Shown here: positions 62,789-64,000 of the stretch, in pieces
Position numbering within the stretch: position 1 is the stretch's first letter
Layout of the letters: each line of letters begins with the position of its first letter
Assembly (NCBI GenBank): GCA_965227155.1
Contig: OZ245731.1
Location: forward strand, 3,720,001-3,784,000
Direction: 5' to 3'
From: UBA6059 sp965227155
GTDB lineage: Bacteria; Bacteroidota; Bacteroidia; Cytophagales; Cyclobacteriaceae
Length of the DNA: 64,000 nt
Made by a program: the position numbers and the translations under genes
Notes under the pieces: model-generated
Databases searched by the model: none
What the model was told of the DNA's origin: nothing
The model's input: the letters and a program-made list of their open reading frames with translations, nothing else

Positions 62789-63591
62789 GCACTACCGAAT
62801 CATCCTCGCACTACAACGATCTTGAACAAATGCCCGTATCGCAATTGCTGACCCACATCAACGAAGAGGACAAAAAAGTGCCCCAGGCGATAGAGCAGGT
62901 GATTCCGAAGATTACGGCATTAGTGGAAGCCATTGTACCCCGCATGCAGCAGGGTGGACGGCTTTTCTATATTGGGGCGGGTACGAGCGGTAGATTGGGC
63001 ATAGTAGATGCATCTGAATGTCCGCCTACTTTTGGTGTGGCACATGACCGAGTGATTGGTATCATAGCCGGTGGAGATGGTGCTATCCGAAAAGGGGTGG
63101 AGTTTGCCGAAGATGATGAGGCGCAGGCATGGAAGGACTTACAGGTTTATGCTATTGATGATCAAGATAGTCTGATCGGTATTGCAGCATCCGGGAGAAC
63201 CCCTTATGTAATCGGTGGCGTAAAAACGGCACGAGATGCTGGCATACTCACCGGGTGTATCACCTGCAATGAAGGCTCTGCCTTGGCAGCTGCAGTAGAG
63301 CATCCCATAGAAGCAGTGGTAGGGCCGGAGTTTGTCACAGGTAGCACCCGCATGAAGGCCGGTACAGCACAGAAGCTGGTGCTCAATATGATCAGCACCG
63401 CCGTAATGATCCGGCTCGGCCATGTGGTGGGCAACCGCATGGTAGACATGCAGCTAAGCAATAATAAGCTGGTTGACCGGGGTATTCGTATGCTGATGAC
63501 CGAATTGGGTGTGGATGCCGCTTCTGCGGAAAAGCTGTTGACAAAGCATGGGTCAGTACGCAATGCAATTAATGCCTACAAGCAAGGCTAA
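62785..63591 (+). CDS. murQ: N-acetylmuramic acid 6-phosphate etherase
   Basis: A 268-residue SIS-domain enzyme: LFYIGAGTSGRLGIVDASEC (substrate-phosphate loop), IAGGDGAIRKGVEFAEDD (catalytic Glu), IGIAASGRTPYVIGG and GPEFVTGSTRMKAGTAQK. It splits MurNAc-6-phosphate to GlcNAc-6-phosphate and D-lactate. With the kinase upstream it forms a peptidoglycan amino-sugar recycling or scavenging pair. The hairpin at 63629-63656 may end the transcript. Confidence 0.95.
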   Translation: MSTTESSSHYNDLEQMPVSQLLTHINEEDKKVPQAIEQVIPKITALVEAIVPRMQQGGRLFYIGAGTSGRLGIVDASECPPTFGVAHDRVIGIIAGGDGAIRKGVEFAEDDEAQAWKDLQVYAIDDQDSLIGIAASGRTPYVIGGVKTARDAGILTGCITCNEGSALAAAVEHPIEAVVGPEFVTGSTRMKAGTAQKLVLNMISTAVMIRLGHVVGNRMVDMQLSNNKLVDRGIRMLMTELGVDAASAEKLLTKHGSVRNAINAYKQG

Positions 63592-64000
63592 AAAAGGCAA
63601 CATGCAGCGATTAACATCATAACCACCCCTCAGAGTCACTCCCAGAAGACTCTGAGCTTCATAAAAGGCATGAAAGGTTAAACCTCTTGACAGCACTTGC
63701 CCATCAACCAATTTTAGATATTCCTGCTTACATTTTGTGGTTATACTAGGTTAGATCACTTGCATTAATAAGCAATGGTAATGAGCAACCTGCCAGCCGT
63801 AAAAAATATAAGGCAGTGTGCGTTTACCTACTTATTTGGGGCATATCGCACATAATTTCCTATATTGAAAGAGAAATACCGCGCAAAGTGTATGATATAT
63901 TATTGTTATGGGCAAGGCAAGGACGAGCTATGATAAACAGAATTAACTAAGAGGGGAACATATTCTTCTATAACATTTGATGATTATTCAGTTTTTAATA
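63592..64000. other. Non-coding right end of the window
   Basis: About 409 bp with no convincing gene. It contains the hairpin listed separately and a spaced pair TGTGCG/CGCACA near 63815-63855. The last 150 bp is AT-rich and may include the promoter of a gene beyond the window; no start codon with a supported frame was found. Confidence 0.5.
63629..63656 (+). terminator. Hairpin after murQ, possible terminator
   Basis: Arms CTCAGAGTC (63629-63637) and GACTCTGAG (63648-63656) are perfect 9-bp complements around a 10-base loop, 37 bp after the murQ stop. The following CTTCATAAAA lacks a strong T-run, so termination is possible but not certain. Confidence 0.45.

Noticed and set aside
1..64000. 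tRNA, rRNA, CRISPR arrays, integrase or attachment sites
   Set aside because: None seen when reading the intergenic regions; no evidence that the island is an integrative element.

Overview
The window looks like a chromosomal segment of a marine- or soil-type Bacteroidota, most likely a Cytophagales relative. Supporting signs are a Bacteroidetes-style ECF sigma factor with a FecR-type fragment, a TonB-dependent receptor with an N-terminal carboxypeptidase-regulatory-like domain, five proteins with C-terminal type IX secretion (T9SS) sorting domains, many lipoproteins, a DUF58/BatA operon, DUF4296 and MutS2. This taxonomic call is inference from gene content only.

About 53 kb (1-53.1 kb) is one large catabolic island for an acidic, probably sulfated and uronate-rich polysaccharide. 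From the left: the start of a LacI-type regulator, an ECF sigma factor and a truncated anti-sigma fragment; a cytosolic uronate pair (D-mannonate oxidoreductase-type SDR plus tagaturonate epimerase UxaE); an uptake and surface-capture operon (TonB receptor, T9SS beta-helix protein, surface lipoprotein) closed by a strong terminator; then GH28, GH2 beta-glucuronidase, GH88 and an exported enolase-superfamily protein; then an exported redox cassette (Gfo/Idh, tandem DUF1080, Gfo/Idh); a second GH28; a leftward operon of another exported enolase-superfamily protein and two S1 sulfatases; a rightward operon of GH105, an unassigned 829-residue enzyme-like protein and a beta-propeller lipoprotein; KdgF; an Nramp-fold transporter with a TIM-barrel isomerase; an alginate-lyase-fold protein; and a leftward operon of two giant, recently duplicated T9SS alginate-lyase-fold proteins with a Gfo/Idh protein. 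A sub-locus at 44-48 kb handles amino sugars (ChbG/YdjC deacetylase, GH20 with a probable frameshift, NagB-type deaminase). Two more T9SS beta-helix proteins end the island.

Reading the parts together (inference): secreted lyases and GH28 cut the chain, sulfatases strip sulfate, GH88/GH105/GH2 release unsaturated or intact uronic acids, KdgF opens the unsaturated uronates, and UxaE plus the SDR feed the galacturonate/glucuronate route. The Gfo-DUF1080-Gfo cassette may cleave a linkage by a 3-keto (oxidative) mechanism. No SusD, no hybrid two-component regulator and no sulfatase maturase are visible, so import and regulation differ from the textbook Sus-like locus.

From 53.1 kb to the end the content is mostly housekeeping: a small secreted protein, dCMP deaminase, an ornithine cyclodeaminase-family protein, a lone receiver domain, a short DUF58/BatA operon, a DUF4296 lipoprotein, MutS2, a cytochrome b5-like protein and a sugar kinase-MurQ pair for amino-sugar/cell-wall recycling. 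Intergenic regions hold several palindromic repeat families, including a covarying hairpin found twice.
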